DNA from: Conchocele bisecta
Taxonomy: Eukaryota; Mollusca; Bivalvia; Lucinida; Thyasiridae
Direction of reading: 5' to 3'
Length of the DNA stretch: 64,000 nt
Assembly (NCBI GenBank): GCA_029237695.1
Contig: CM055266.1
Coordinates: forward strand, 11,549,805-11,613,804
Below the pieces are notes generated by a model. The model was not told where the DNA came from. It did not search any database and saw only the letters and a list, made by a program, of their open reading frames with translations. Each line of letters starts with the position of its first letter. The first letter of the stretch is position 1. The translations under genes and the position numbers were made by a program. Below are positions 32,112-42,605 of the stretch, piece after piece.

Positions 32112-32350
32112 CGTAGCCTATTTCACCAACATTGCAAAGTATACTTATCTAGCAAAGTATACGTTGAGGGAGAAATTTTCAATTTAAAGATAAATTTATT
32201 AATTTTTATTATACTGAATTTATTACATTATCACAGCCATTTTGGCTGTGATAATGTAATAAATTCATTATAATAATTCTGCATACTTTTAATCATCAAA
32301 TATATGCAGTCGTTAGTTCTAGATGACGTAATGCATTTCGGGAATAATAA
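32112..32350. mobile_element. Palindromic MITE family A, copy 4 (right end missing)
   Basis: The left end CGTAGCCTATTTCACCAAC and the full central palindrome are present. Similarity stops after GTAATGCATTTCGGGAATAA, before the right TIR. Confidence 0.8.
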
Positions 32351-32394
32351 TTGTTCTTGGGTACAAAATCACTTGTATCTCATACGTATCTGCA

Positions 32395-32995
32395 GGCCCG
32401 TACGCAGGATTTTCTATTGGGGGGTGCGTCAGGGGCGAGCCCCACGTAGTGGAGCGAGTACGCTAGGGGGGTCCGGGGGCATGCTCCCCCTGAAATTGTG
32501 TAAACCTACATGGCCTGAAATGCACTCTCCTGAATTTTAAGTTATTTAAATTCGGATTTCAACGGTGGTAAATTCAGGGGCGGATACAGAAATAATTGCA
32601 GGGAGGGGGTCTAATTATATTCGGCACAGCCGAGCTCCGCGAGCGCGAAATCGTAAATTGTGTGGGGGGGGGGGGGGGAGGTGAATATTCAGATCACCCG
32701 CCCGTACGCAGGTGTGCGACGGGCGTACACACCCCACTAAATTCGCCGAGGTCCGCTATTTTTCAAACAGGAATCTCAACAAATCTTGAAATGCATGAAT
32801 ATACAGGTAATTTGCATGAACATGTCACAATTTCAGGTGCGGATACATGGGGTGGGGGAGGGGGGGGGGGGGTCCAGGGGTCCAGGGGGTCCGGGGGGGT
32901 CCGGACACCCCCCCACCCCAGCTCCCGGCAAAAAAAAATTTTGTTCGTGGCCGAGGTGTCAGGAAATCGCATCTGCGGCGAGCTGGCATTTTTTA
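32395..32995. repeat. G-rich dispersed repeats
   Basis: Two copies of a CCCGTACGCAGG-type repeat (32398 and 32700) and GGGGCGGATACA/GTGCGGATACATGG phrases flank G-runs at 32665-32680 and 32847-32900. Similar G-run repeats with GGATC(C/T) occur near 42655-42740 and 57665-57910. The runs could form G-quadruplexes. No gene is seen. Confidence 0.6.
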
Positions 32996-33009
32996 AAATT
33001 TAGACCAAT

Positions 33010-33117
33010 GGAAATGATTCTGAAGTGCTGTCAAACCATGTTTTTATTGAGGAATAAGGCAGGATAGAAAAGCAACAGCAGACGACAATTGTTGTGTGTA
33101 GCGGTCTAAGGGTTAAC
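33010..33117. repeat. Dispersed repeat, second copy at 45635-45742
   Basis: GAAATGATTCTGAAGTG, CATGTTTTTATTGAGGAATAAGG and GTGTGTAGCGGTCTAAGGG recur with few changes at 45635-45742. Its nature is unknown. Confidence 0.75.
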
Positions 33118-33177
33118 AAAAGCCCGATGTCATCACTTATCAATCTATAAATATGATAAAGCTACACATTACGTTCC

Positions 33178-33523
33178 AGAGCTCCAGATAAGGAATTAGT
33201 AATTGAGTATTGTTACTCCATCATTTCTGAAGCAATTGGGTATTTCTAAATGTTAATTGAGTAGAATAAGATCACACAATTGTTTACACACAACAGACAG
33301 CCTTGGAGACAATTCTAATGAAATACCAAGATGTGTTTTCATGGAAAATAAGAAAAATATGCTATATTTGTTTTCTGTTTATTGTTTTTTGCAGCATGAT
33401 AAAGGTACCACAAATTTTGTGTTTATTTTTGTTACTAGCTACTTCTGATTTCAATTGGGTTTTTGGCAATTTTAATTGGGTATTTAATCAAATATGCAGC
33501 TTATCTGGAGCTCTGAAGTTCCT
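33178..33523. mobile_element. Inverted-repeat element related to 14471-15165
   Basis: The ends AGAGCTCCAGATAAG and CTTATCTGGAGCTCT are inverted. The interior is AT-rich with mirror phrases (TAATTGAGTA and TAATTGGGTA-type). Confidence 0.65.
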
Positions 33524-34249
33524 CTTTGAACTGTCATAATTTGAACACATTGTCGGAAGTTTGAAGTTGTAAATGTACGAATGTGCATGTATCATTCATC
33601 AACTAGCAATAAACCATGCAAAGGTCTTAGTTACTGTTCGCAACTACCCGACAACTACCCGACAATCAGATCTGCTTTTATCCACTGGTTTCCAGCGATC
33701 GACCATGTCCCCATAAGTATGTCATTGATCCAGTGGTTCCCGAGAACCGTCTACATGAACATGTTGTCATAATCGGGCGGCTACATATGGTTGGGGTGGG
33801 ACCTGAAAGGGGACACGGCAACCACCTGAGACAAAGGTCCTACTATCTGTTTCACGTTTTGCTGCCCACAAACTTTTGACCAAAATTGCAAAATATTTAA
33901 ATGTAATGATTTTTTCATGAATAACAAAAAAAGTCACCCTCCCTATGGGCATGTAACATGGGAGCTAAAAATAGATTTTTGTAAAATAATTTTTTATTTG
34001 TGGACATCTTTTCAAAATCTAACTTGTTTTCTTAGATACATCAATGCAAAGCTATATAGCGAGGTTTCAGAGTCAATTTCCAAACTTTTTGTTTGTTCAA
34101 CCCTCATTGTCTCTCCTTACCTCCTTTTTGTCCCATGTTAAATTCCATAGGAATTGTTTTATTTCGCAATAAAATCGATATTTGGTGGAATTTTATCAAC
34201 TAATTTGGGAGAGGGCGACTTTTTTGTTATTTATGAAAAAGTACTTGCA

Positions 34250-34395
34250 GGTTAAAAGTTTCATCCGACAAACCAGTGATATGGAAATACTATGCAAGTA
34301 TATTTCATGCCTAGGGCGAGGATTGAACTCACAACCTCTAATATTGAAGTCCAATGTCATATGCCCTAGGCCACAGCACATCACTTGCTCCTGAT
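34250..34395 (-). mobile_element. tRNA-derived SINE fragment
   Basis: On the minus strand, box A-like GTGGCCTAGGGCATA and box B-like GTGAGTTCAATCC are about 45 nt apart, as in a tRNA head. The body follows with GTATTTCCATATCACTGG and CGGATGAAACTTTTAACC. The same fragment is at 39339-39484. Confidence 0.7.
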
Positions 34396-34760
34396 AAAAT
34401 TGCACACTGTTGAACAAGATCTATATAGTGTGTTAGAAGCATGACGGATGTTTCTTTGATGGAATTGCGAACCACGACGTCACAGAAAAATGTCCGCGTT
34501 CTTTTCAGCGTGGTCCAGACTGCTAAACACTTCCATCGGGGGGTGAGCCACCACTGAAATATACACACATGCATATACCAGACTTATACACAGGTCACCG
34601 AACCTGGAAAATCATGAAAAGTGAATGGGTTTAACATCTCGGCACCAGCTTTTGTCATATAGAGATGGGGAGTCGGTTTTAAGTCTCATCCAAAAGACCA
34701 GTGGGATGGAAATACTATGTATACCAATTACTTTCATAAGTCGTTGATTGAAAAATGATG

Positions 34761-34947
34761 GTGAATGGGTTTAACGTCCCAGCAACAGCTAAGGTCATTG
34801 AGAGATGGGACCTCAGTTTCAAGTCTCATCCGAAAGACCGGTGGGATGGAAATATCTTATGAAAGTATATTTTTTTTTATGTCCGAGGCCACAACCCACA
34901 ACCTCTGGATTGAAAGTCGGGTGTTCTAACCCCTAGGTCACAACCCA
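34761..34947 (-). mobile_element. Molluscan V-SINE-like copy
   Basis: On the minus strand it begins with a tRNA-like head (GTGACCTAGGGGTTAG, GGTTGTGGGTTGTGGCC) and continues CCCACCGGTCTTTCGGATGA to CTTAGCTGTTGCTGGGACGT and TAAACCCATTCAC. This tail is the kind described for the RUDI/V-SINE group of molluscs. The copy in the second duplicated segment is at 40099-40285. Confidence 0.75.
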
Positions 34948-34974
34948 TACATAATCATTGATTGAAATGAAATG

Positions 34975-35140
34975 AATGTGGTTTAACGGGACGTTACAGC
35001 TACAGCAGCTAAGGTTATATAAGGACGGGATCACAGTTTAAAGTCTTATCAGACAGATCAGCGGGATGGAAATACTATGAAAGTATTTGTTCATGCCCTA
35101 GCGTAGGTTTTGAACTCACAACCTTCAGTATTGAGGTCCA
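34975..35140 (-). mobile_element. V-SINE-like copy interrupted by MITE B
   Basis: The tail GTGGTTTAACGGGACGTT and body GATCAGCGGGATGGAAATAC run into TTGAGGTCCA, where MITE B (35141) is inserted. SINE-like sequence resumes after 35360 (ACCACTAGACTACAAGC at about 35436). The copy in the second segment is split in the same way at 40476. Confidence 0.7.
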
Positions 35141-35360
35141 GGGGGCCGTTTCACTAAACTTCGTACGACTAAGATGTTCGTAAGTGCAAAATTATGATAG
35201 TCTGCAAAATTCACTTTAACAATGTTTTCTTGTAAACAATTGTTGGATTTACATTTATTGAGCATAAATAAATGTAAATCCATCAAATGAAATTTCCAGA
35301 CGATTCTAAATTTGCACTTACGAACATTTTAGTCGTACGAAGTTTAGTGAAACGGCCCCC
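35141..35360. mobile_element. Palindromic MITE family B, copy 3
   Basis: The ends are GGGGGCCGTTTCACTAAACT and AGTTTAGTGAAACGGCCCCC. The centre ATTTACATTTATTGAGCATA has lost the GGCTGCATATGCAGCC core seen in other copies. It is duplicated at 40476-40696. Confidence 0.88.
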
Positions 35361-35605
35361 TGTAGTCTACACCTGAGCAACATACAATCCCTAATCACTG
35401 ATAGAACCTCCAGTAGTGAAACCCAATGCTCCAACCACTAGACTACAAGCTATTCCCAGGATTTTCAATTATAACCCTTTGGCGGCATTTTGAACATCGA
35501 TATTTTATTTTGACTACATAGAATTTGCAGCACAGGGTCAAATGGGCTATATAAAACATGCTAAATGTGTAATAACATCTTGATCGGCGTTTTGACTCTT
35601 GAATT

Positions 35606-35907
35606 CTGTAGCCGACCTCACCAAAATTGCAAAGCAAACTTATCGAGCTAAGTACACTTTGAGGGAGAAATTTTAAATTTAATGATACATTTATTAATTT
35701 TTATTATACTGAATTTATTACATTATCACAGCTATTTTGGCTGTGATAATGTAATAAATTCAGTATAATAATTCTGCATGCTTTTAATCATCAACTATAT
35801 GCAATTCTATATGAAATAATACACTTCAGGAAAAATAAATGACTACTCCCTCAAAGTATACTTTGCTAGATAAGTATACTTTAAAGTTTTGATGAAATCG
35901 GCTACTG
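35606..35907. mobile_element. Palindromic MITE family A, copy 5
   Basis: The ends are CTGTAGCCGACCTCACC and GATGAAATCGGCTACTG. The central ATTATCACAGCTATTTTGGC palindrome is intact. It is duplicated at 40944-41245. Confidence 0.88.
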
Positions 35908-36298
35908 ATTCCCAATGGGAACAAAAACGTAAACGCTGCTGTATCACATACGGTGGAGGACTCGATATGTCACCTCGCCGTGGCTCATATATCATCCCGC
36001 CCTTATTAAGCTGACCTACAGGGTCAAGGTCCCCGCTGCCGTATGGAATGGGCCTGTAAAGTGAATGGGTTTAACCTCTCGGCAACAGCTAAGGTCATAA
36101 TATGATCATTTAGGAGTAATAAAATGAGAGATTCTTGCATATGTTTGAAAAATGTGTCATGAAAATCAAATAATACCAGTATTATAAATTTTGTCATAAT
36201 AGACTGAATTCAAATTGTCTCTCTCTCCAATTGTTGGAGAAAATAATCCCGGCAGAAAGAGACGGGACCTCATTTAAAGTCTCATCCGAAAGAACAGA

Positions 36299-36487
36299 GG
36301 CTTGTTTCACTAAACTTCGTACGACTAAAATGTTCGTAAGTGCAAAATTATGATAATCTGTACAATACATTAACACTGTGTTATTGTAAACAAATATTGG
36401 ATTTACATTTATTAAGCATAGGCTGCCTATGCTCAATAAATGTAAATCCATCAATTGAAATTTACAGACTATTCTAAATCTGTACTT
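36299..36487. mobile_element. Palindromic MITE family B, copy 4 (right end truncated)
   Basis: The left end TTGTTTCACTAAACTTCG and the central hairpin are present. The right arm stops at TTCTAAATCTGTACTT, where the nuclease-like ORF sequence begins. Confidence 0.8.
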
Positions 36488-37453
36488 TGTATGTTAAAGG
36501 TTTGGAACACAGATGTATTTGCTGCCAAAATTAACAACCGCAATGTCACATTAATATGCGATGGAACAGCATATCAACTGAAGTGTGAAGCTGGACATGT
36601 TAACTCAACAGAGATAGAAAGTCTGAAATCTACACAGGAAGAGACATATACGAGGATAATACTGTATGCGATGTATGGCAATGAACATGGATTTGACTAC
36701 ATAAGGGTAAAGAGTCCAGATAGTGATATTTGTTTCATACTATTACATTATGCTCTGCATCTAGAGAATGTCACTCTTCTGTTCCAAACAGGAACTGGAA
36801 ACAAAAAAAGATTAATCAACATGAGCGAAATAGCTCGTGGGTACACACAAGAATACTGCACCGCGTTATTGACACTGCATGCGTATACAGGATGTGACAG
36901 TACTAGTGCATTCAAGGGGCTGGGGAAGGCTAAGGCCATAAAAACAATGCAGAAAATGCCAAAGTACGTCCCAGTTCTGTCTCATGTCGGAGATGATTGG
37001 GAGATGGCTGAAGAGACTATTGATGAATTAGAAGCTTTCACCTGTGTCGTGTATGGCAATTCCAGATGTACAAAGGTTGATGAAGTCAGAGTGTTCATGT
37101 TGGAAGCAAAATGTGGTTCATCTGAAAAGCTAACCATATCAAACAATGTAGATATTTCGTCACTATCCACATGTAAAGGCAGCTTGGTACAGCATGTACG
37201 GAGGGTCAATTATCAAGTTGCAATATTGAAGAGGGCACACATTGCAACTCCTGAGATTCCAAACCCTACTAATGGCCATGGCTGGATACAAACTGATGGA
37301 CATATCAAGCCATTGTGGACGAACGATCCAATTCTACCCCAACGACTCATAGACATCATCGAGAATATACAGGATTGTGACACATCAGATGAAGAAGAAT
37401 CTGGTGAGATGGGGTCTGTATATTCTGACGAGGATGCAGACGACAGTGATTAG
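36488..37453 (+). CDS. XPG/FEN1-like nuclease family protein, C-terminal part
   Basis: The frame is open from 36455 but family-like sequence starts near 36488 (VWNTDVFAAKINN), after the MITE. It carries STQEETYTRIILYAMYG, VKSPDSDICFILLHYA, LLFQTGTGNKKRLI, LHAYTGCDSTSAFKGLGKAK, LVQHVRRVNYQVAILKRA and PNPTNGHGWIQTDG, ending in an acidic Asp/Glu/Ser tail. The TGCD-SAFKGLGKAKAIK segment resembles the helix-hairpin-helix after the active site of FEN1/XPG nucleases, and SPDSD resembles an acidic metal-binding cluster. Proteins of this type are multicopy in corals and molluscs and are otherwise uncharacterised. The N-terminal nuclease half is missing. EETYTR has Tyr where I would expect Asp (EETDTR). 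It may be a mobile or dead copy. AATAAA follows at 37527. Confidence 0.65.
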   Translation, partial: CMLKVWNTDVFAAKINNRNVTLICDGTAYQLKCEAGHVNSTEIESLKSTQEETYTRIILYAMYGNEHGFDYIRVKSPDSDICFILLHYALHLENVTLLFQTGTGNKKRLINMSEIARGYTQEYCTALLTLHAYTGCDSTSAFKGLGKAKAIKTMQKMPKYVPVLSHVGDDWEMAEETIDELEAFTCVVYGNSRCTKVDEVRVFMLEAKCGSSEKLTISNNVDISSLSTCKGSLVQHVRRVNYQVAILKRAHIATPEIPNPTNGHGWIQTDGHIKPLWTNDPILPQRLIDIIENIQDCDTSDEEESGEMGSVYSDEDADDSD

Positions 37454-37526
37454 GCAGCGTGACTTAATGAACAAAAACTCATGGCAATAGAGCCAACTAT
37501 ATAGAGTAAACAAAGATTTGTTTGTA

Positions 37527-37532
37527 AATAAA
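37527..37532 (+). promoter_or_regulatory. Candidate poly(A) signal of the nuclease-like gene
   Basis: AATAAA 74 nt after the TAG stop. Consistent with a short 3' UTR. Confidence 0.4.
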
Positions 37533-37559
37533 CATGATACAGAAATATGTTTTATTTTT

Positions 37560-38150
37560 TAAGATACAATGTAAATTGTATGCCTAATTTGCATATTCAT
37601 GACTTTGGAAGGTATCCAATCAAATTGGTATTATGTTTAATGAACTCCTTGACCATGCAAACATATATCTAGGCACCTTAAATGTTCTTATAGCTTGATT
37701 AATAAGAAAGATATGTGGAAACATATTTTTTTCTCTCAAAAATGGCGGGAAATGAGAAATTTATGCAATGGCCGTAATCTCATTTGCATAGCAATATGAG
37801 GTCACAATACATGATATAATGTTTCTATTATAAAGCAGACATGTTGTGTAATAACTTAGACTGCTTCAGTTCTAAAAAAGATGATTAATATAAGCTTTTA
37901 GAAATATTTAGTACGAAGTTTATAAATGAAAATGTATTTTTTTTTTATCTTTTTACGCCTAATTTGCATATTCAAGACTTAGGAAATTATCCAATCAAAT
38001 CGGCGGTATTGTGTTTAATGAACTCCTTGACCATTAAAACATATATGTAGACACCTTAAGTGTTCTTCTAGCACTTTTAATAAGAAAGATATGTGCAAAA
38101 TTAATTTTCCAAAAAATGGCGGCACCTAATTTGCATATTTGGCTAAAAAT
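37560..38150. repeat. Diverged tandem repeat, unit about 375 bp
   Basis: GCCTAATTTGCATATTCA, ATCCAATCAAAT, TTTAATGAACTCCTTGACCA and AATAAGAAAGATATGTG occur in the same order at 37580-37715 and 37956-38095. A third start (CACCTAATTTGCATATTTGG) is at about 38125. The stretch from 38150 to 39040 shows nothing else recognisable. Confidence 0.75.
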
Positions 38151-40475
38151 AGATGTGGGACCCAAGATTTTTGATGTTAACATTTTTTAAAGTATTTAGT
38201 ATACCCCAAGGAACAAAAATAACATGGCGTACAAATGTTGTGGGGTGCACGGGGGGTCCTGGTAGCCCATAGCCTAAATATTATACTAAATGCAATGTAC
38301 ATATTCTAATTTCAGGGCTGAATATATACTCAATGTAAATACTCAGCTCTGAAAAACGGGATTTGACCCCATTGACCCCGTTTGTACATGACCTTGTTGT
38401 TAAACGTACGTAAAACCACATTCAATTAGTCAATCAATCAATCTACTTCATACAAGTTGGTTCATTGAGCGGAGAAACAATCATTCCGACAATATGTATG
38501 TATTTAATGCCACGCAGAAGCCGATATGTCTCGAGTTGAAGTTTCATTGGCCGCCATTTTAATTTTGGCGGCCATCTTGGATACATATTTACGTCTGTTT
38601 GCATTATATTCAACTCCCTGAGTTGAAACATTTCCAATGTAACATAAAACTATTATAATGGTGCAATTAGTAATCAAACTAGTGATATTTGGGGGGAAAA
38701 CGTCACAATTTTGAGTTTTGTTTAATGTCACGTGACCTAACACCCTATAATTGCAATATTTTCAACGAATATTGTAAAATTTAATTTGCTTAGTATTCAA
38801 ACCTCCATTTTAGACTGTTAGAGCATATGTTAATGCATTTGTAAGAGTAGAAAACTTAATTTTAAATTTCAAGTCGGCCATCTTTAATTTATGCAAATTA
38901 ACTCATTAAATATGAAAAATTTGAAATGGTACCTGGCAGATTTGGATTCTACGGGAAAAACTACTATAGAAACAACTGAGAAACCTTTGACAGCCCATAA
39001 GGATCATTCCTGGTGGATATATCCCTGTCTATATGGAAATGTAACATGGGGGCTAAAAATAGATTTTTGTAAAATAATTTTTTAATTGTGAACATATTTT
39101 CAAAATCTAACTTGTTTCTTAGATACATCAATGCAAAGCTATATAGCGAGGTTTCAGAGTCAATTTCCAAACTTTTTTGTTTGTTCAACCCTCATTGTCT
39201 CTCCTTACCTCCTTTTTGTCCCATGTTAAATTCCCATAGGAATTGTTTTTTTCGCAATAAAATCGATATTTGATGGAATTTTATCAACTAATTTGGGAGA
39301 GGGCGACTTTTTTGTTATTTATGAAAAAGTACTTACAGGTTAAAAGTTTCATCCGACAAACCAGTGATATGGAAATACTATGCAAGTATATTTCATGCCT
39401 AGGGCGAGGATTGAACTCACAACCTCTAATATTGAAGTCCAATGTCATATGCCCTAGGCCACAGCACATCACTTGCTCCTGATAAAATTGCATACTCTTG
39501 AACAAGATCTATATAGTGTGTTAGAAGTATGACGGATGTTTCTTTGATGGAATAGCGAACCACGACGTCACAGAAACAAGTCCGCATTCTTTTCAGCGAA
39601 AACCACGTCATAATTACTCATTATGTCGCCTAAAACGTTACCTGATAAATAGAATACCAGTCATGTGTCTTTTGACATCACGTTTATCATGCTCGGCTTG
39701 GAAACGGTAGGAATTCCTCGGCAAGACTCGGTATTCCTACTCGTTTCCTAGCCTTTCCTGATAAACTTGAAATCAAAATACACTAGCCTGGTATTCTCTA
39801 TATGTCCTGCAGGACCTACCCAGGTGTCTGTCCATCGTGGGTACCGGGCGGTTCAACCGACTTAACCTCGGCACATGGGGGTTCGCCACCACTGAAATAT
39901 ACACACATGCATATACCAGACTTATACACAGGTCACCGAACATGGAAAATCATGAAAAGTGAACGAGTTTAACATCTCGGCGCCAACTTTGGTCATATAG
40001 AGATGGGGAGTCTGTTTTAAGTCTGATCCAAAAGACCAGTGGGATGGAAATACTATGTATACCAATTATTTTCATAAATCATTCATTGAAAATTGAAAGT
40101 GAATGGGTTTAACGTCCCAGCAACAGCTAAGGTCATTGAGAGATGGGACCTTAGTTTCAAGTCTCATCCGAAAGACCGGTGGGATGGAAATATCTTATGA
40201 AGGTATCTTTTTTTTATGTCCGAGGCCACAACCCACAACCTCTGGATTGAAAGTCAGGTGTTCTAACCCCTAGGTCACAACCCATCCCTAATCATTGATT
40301 GAAATGAAATGAATGTGGTTTAACGGGACGTTACAACTACAGCAGCTAAGGTTATATAAGGACGGGATCACAGTTAAAGTCTTATCAGACAGATCAGCGG
40401 GATTAAAATACTATGAAAGTATTTGTTCATGCCCTAGCGTAGGTTTTGAACTCACAACCTTCAGTATTGAGCTCC

Positions 40476-40696
40476 AGGGGGCCGTTTCACTAAACTTCGT
40501 ACGACTAAAATGTTCGTAAGTGCAAAATTATGATAGTCTGTAAAATTCACTTTAACAATGTTTTCTTGTAAACAATTGTTGGATTTACATTTATTGAGCA
40601 TAAATAAATGTAAATCCATCAAATGAAATTTTCAGACGATTCTAAATTTGCACTTACGAACATTTTAGTCGTACGAAGTTTAGTGAAACGGCCCCC
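40476..40696. mobile_element. Palindromic MITE family B, copy 5
   Basis: Counterpart of 35141-35360 in the duplicated segment, with the same shortened centre. Confidence 0.85.
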
Positions 40697-40943
40697 TGTA
40701 GTCTACCCCAGAGCCACACACAATCCCTAATCACTGATAGAACCTCCAGTAGTGAAACCCAATGCTCCAACCACTAGACTACAAGCTATTCCCAGGATTT
40801 TCAATTATAACCCTTTGGCGGCATTTTGAACATCGATATTCTATTTTGACTACGAGCATTTGCAGCACAGGGTCAAATGGGCTATATAAAACATGCTAAG
40901 TGTGTAATTTAAACATCTTGATCGGCGTTTTGACCCTTGAATT

Positions 40944-41245
40944 CTGTAGCCGACCTCACCAAAATTGCAAAGCAAACTTATCGAGCTAAGTACACTTTGA
41001 GGGAGAAATTTTCAATTTAATGATAAATTTATTAATTTTTATTATACTGAATTTATTACATTATCACAGCCATTTTGGCTGTGATAATGTAATAAATTCA
41101 GTATAATAATTCTGCATGCTTTTAATCATCAACTATATGCAGTTCTATATGAAATAATACACTTCAGGAAAAATAAATAACTACTCCCTCAAAGTATACT
41201 TTGCTAGATAAGTGTACTTTGCAATTTTGATGAAATCGGCTACTG
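40944..41245. mobile_element. Palindromic MITE family A, copy 6
   Basis: Counterpart of 35606-35907. The centre ATCACAGCCATTTTGGCTGT is closer to the family consensus than in copy 5. Confidence 0.88.
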
Positions 41246-41637
41246 GTTCCCAATGGGAACAAAAACGTAAACGCTGCTGTATCACATACTGTGGAGGAGT
41301 CGGGCTGCGACGTGGCTTTGGTGGTGATGTCATCCAGCTACTACCGCCCTCACCTTTAGGGTCAAGGTCCTGTCCGCCGTCTGGATAGTGTCTGGAAAGT
41401 GAATGGGTTTAACCTCTCGGCAACAGCTAAGGTCATAATATGATCATTTAGGAGTAATAAAATGAGAGATTCTTGCATATGTTTGATGTGTCATGAAAAT
41501 CAAAATAATACCAGTATTTATAAATTTTGTCATAATAGACTGAATTCAAAGTTGTCTCTCTCTCCAATTGTCGGAGAAAATAATCCCGGCAGAAAGAGAC
41601 GGGACCTCATTTAAAGTCTCATCCGAAAGAACAGAGG

Positions 41638-41860
41638 CTCGTTTCACTAAACTTCGTACGACTAAAATGTTCGTAAGTGCAAAATTATGATAATCTGTAC
41701 AATTCACATTAACACTGTGTTATTGTAAAAAAATATTGGATTTACATTTATTAAGCATAGGCTGCATATGCAGCCTATGCTCAATAAATGTAAATCCATC
41801 AATTGAAATTTACAGACTATTCTAAATCTGCACTTATGAACATTTTAGTCGTACAAAGTT
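41638..41860. mobile_element. Palindromic MITE family B, copy 6
   Basis: Counterpart of 36299-36487 but longer on the right (CATTTTAGTCGTACAAAG). The centre AGCATAGGCTGCATATGCAG is complete. Confidence 0.85.
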
Positions 41861-41920
41861 TTCATGACTATGGTGGGGATGTAACTCTGACCTCACTTTC
41901 GGTCCAATGCTCAAGCCCCT

Positions 41921-42414
41921 ACTGTCTGTTTCACGAAAGCTGCCCAAATGTTACAGCCATATAAGCAATGCAAAAACTATTTTTTTTTTATAATATTACA
42001 TTTCATCAAAATTAAATGAATGAGCTTTCTTTTTATTTCGTGAAATTATGATTTTATTGCGAAACAAATATTTGTCTATGGGAATTTAACATTTGGGAAA
42101 AGAGCTAGGGCAGGAGTCTAAAAACGAGAAACTTTGGAAATTGACCCTGAAACCTGGCTATATACCTTGGAAATGATCAAACTAAGAAATCAAAAGTTAG
42201 ATTTTGAAAATCGGCCCACTACCGGTATTTCTGAAATTAGAAAATATTTCCCCAAGTTAAATCCCCATAGACATTGGACCAAATTTCATGAAATAAAAAG
42301 AAGGCTCATTCTTAAATTTCAATAAAATGTAATAATATTGAAAAAATATGTTGTTTTCATAGTTTATATACATGTAGCCGTAACATTTGGACAGGTTTCG
42401 TGAAACAGACAGTA
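41921..42414. mobile_element. Fold-back element family C, copy 3
   Basis: The ends are ACTGTCTGTTTCACGAAAGC and GGTTTCGTGAAACAGACAGT. The arms contain GCCATATAAGCAATGC and its inverted partner near 42365. There are mirror-like ATTGACC / CCTGAAACCTGGCTATATACC and AAATTTCATGAAATAAAAAG blocks in the interior. Confidence 0.82.
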
Positions 42415-42542
42415 AATCACAACCTATTTTACCCTTCATCTCCGGGGTTGCTCGGCTGTGGATCAGCAATGAGCTCCTTCTCAATTCTCACAGCCAGATC
42501 ATCAACCTGTTTCAACGCCCTGTAAACGAGGTACTGGTACAA

Positions 42543-42605
42543 TCTCTATCAAAACTTTTTGATCGGCCCTCCTACATACATGAGGGCAGATCAAAAAGTT
42601 TTGAT
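42543..42605. repeat. Short hairpin
   Basis: TCTATCAAAACTTTTTGATC, then GCCCTCCTACATACATGAGG, then GATCAAAAAGTTTTGATA form a strong stem-loop. A GATCGGCTCTCATG phrase follows, then a G-run at 42677-42702. Confidence 0.75.

Larger units (their letters stand above)
33950..36487. repeat. 2.5-kb duplicated segment, copy 1
   Basis: It is collinear with 39040-41860: the same order of AACATGGGAGCTAAAAATAG sequence, three SINE fragments, MITE B, MITE A, another SINE fragment and a second MITE B. Copy 2 carries about 280 bp extra at 39600-39880, and the copies differ at about 35930-36060 versus 41275-41395. Copy 1 ends inside MITE B, directly against the nuclease-like ORF. Confidence 0.9.
39040..41860. 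repeat. 2.5-kb duplicated segment, copy 2
   Basis: Second copy of 33950-36487, in the same orientation about 5.1 kb away. It has its own insertion at 39600-39880, which includes a hairpin (CCTGATAAATAGAATACC ... GGTATTCTCTATAT, about 39641-39802). It does not contain the nuclease-like ORF. Confidence 0.9.

Noticed and set aside
32596..33067. Gly/Pro-rich ORFs over the G-run repeat
   Set aside because: Low-complexity reading of G-runs; no codon pattern or domain.
34182..34417. 70- and 73-codon ORFs repeated at 39270-39505
   Set aside because: They are conserved only because the segment is duplicated; the sequence is SINE and repeat DNA.
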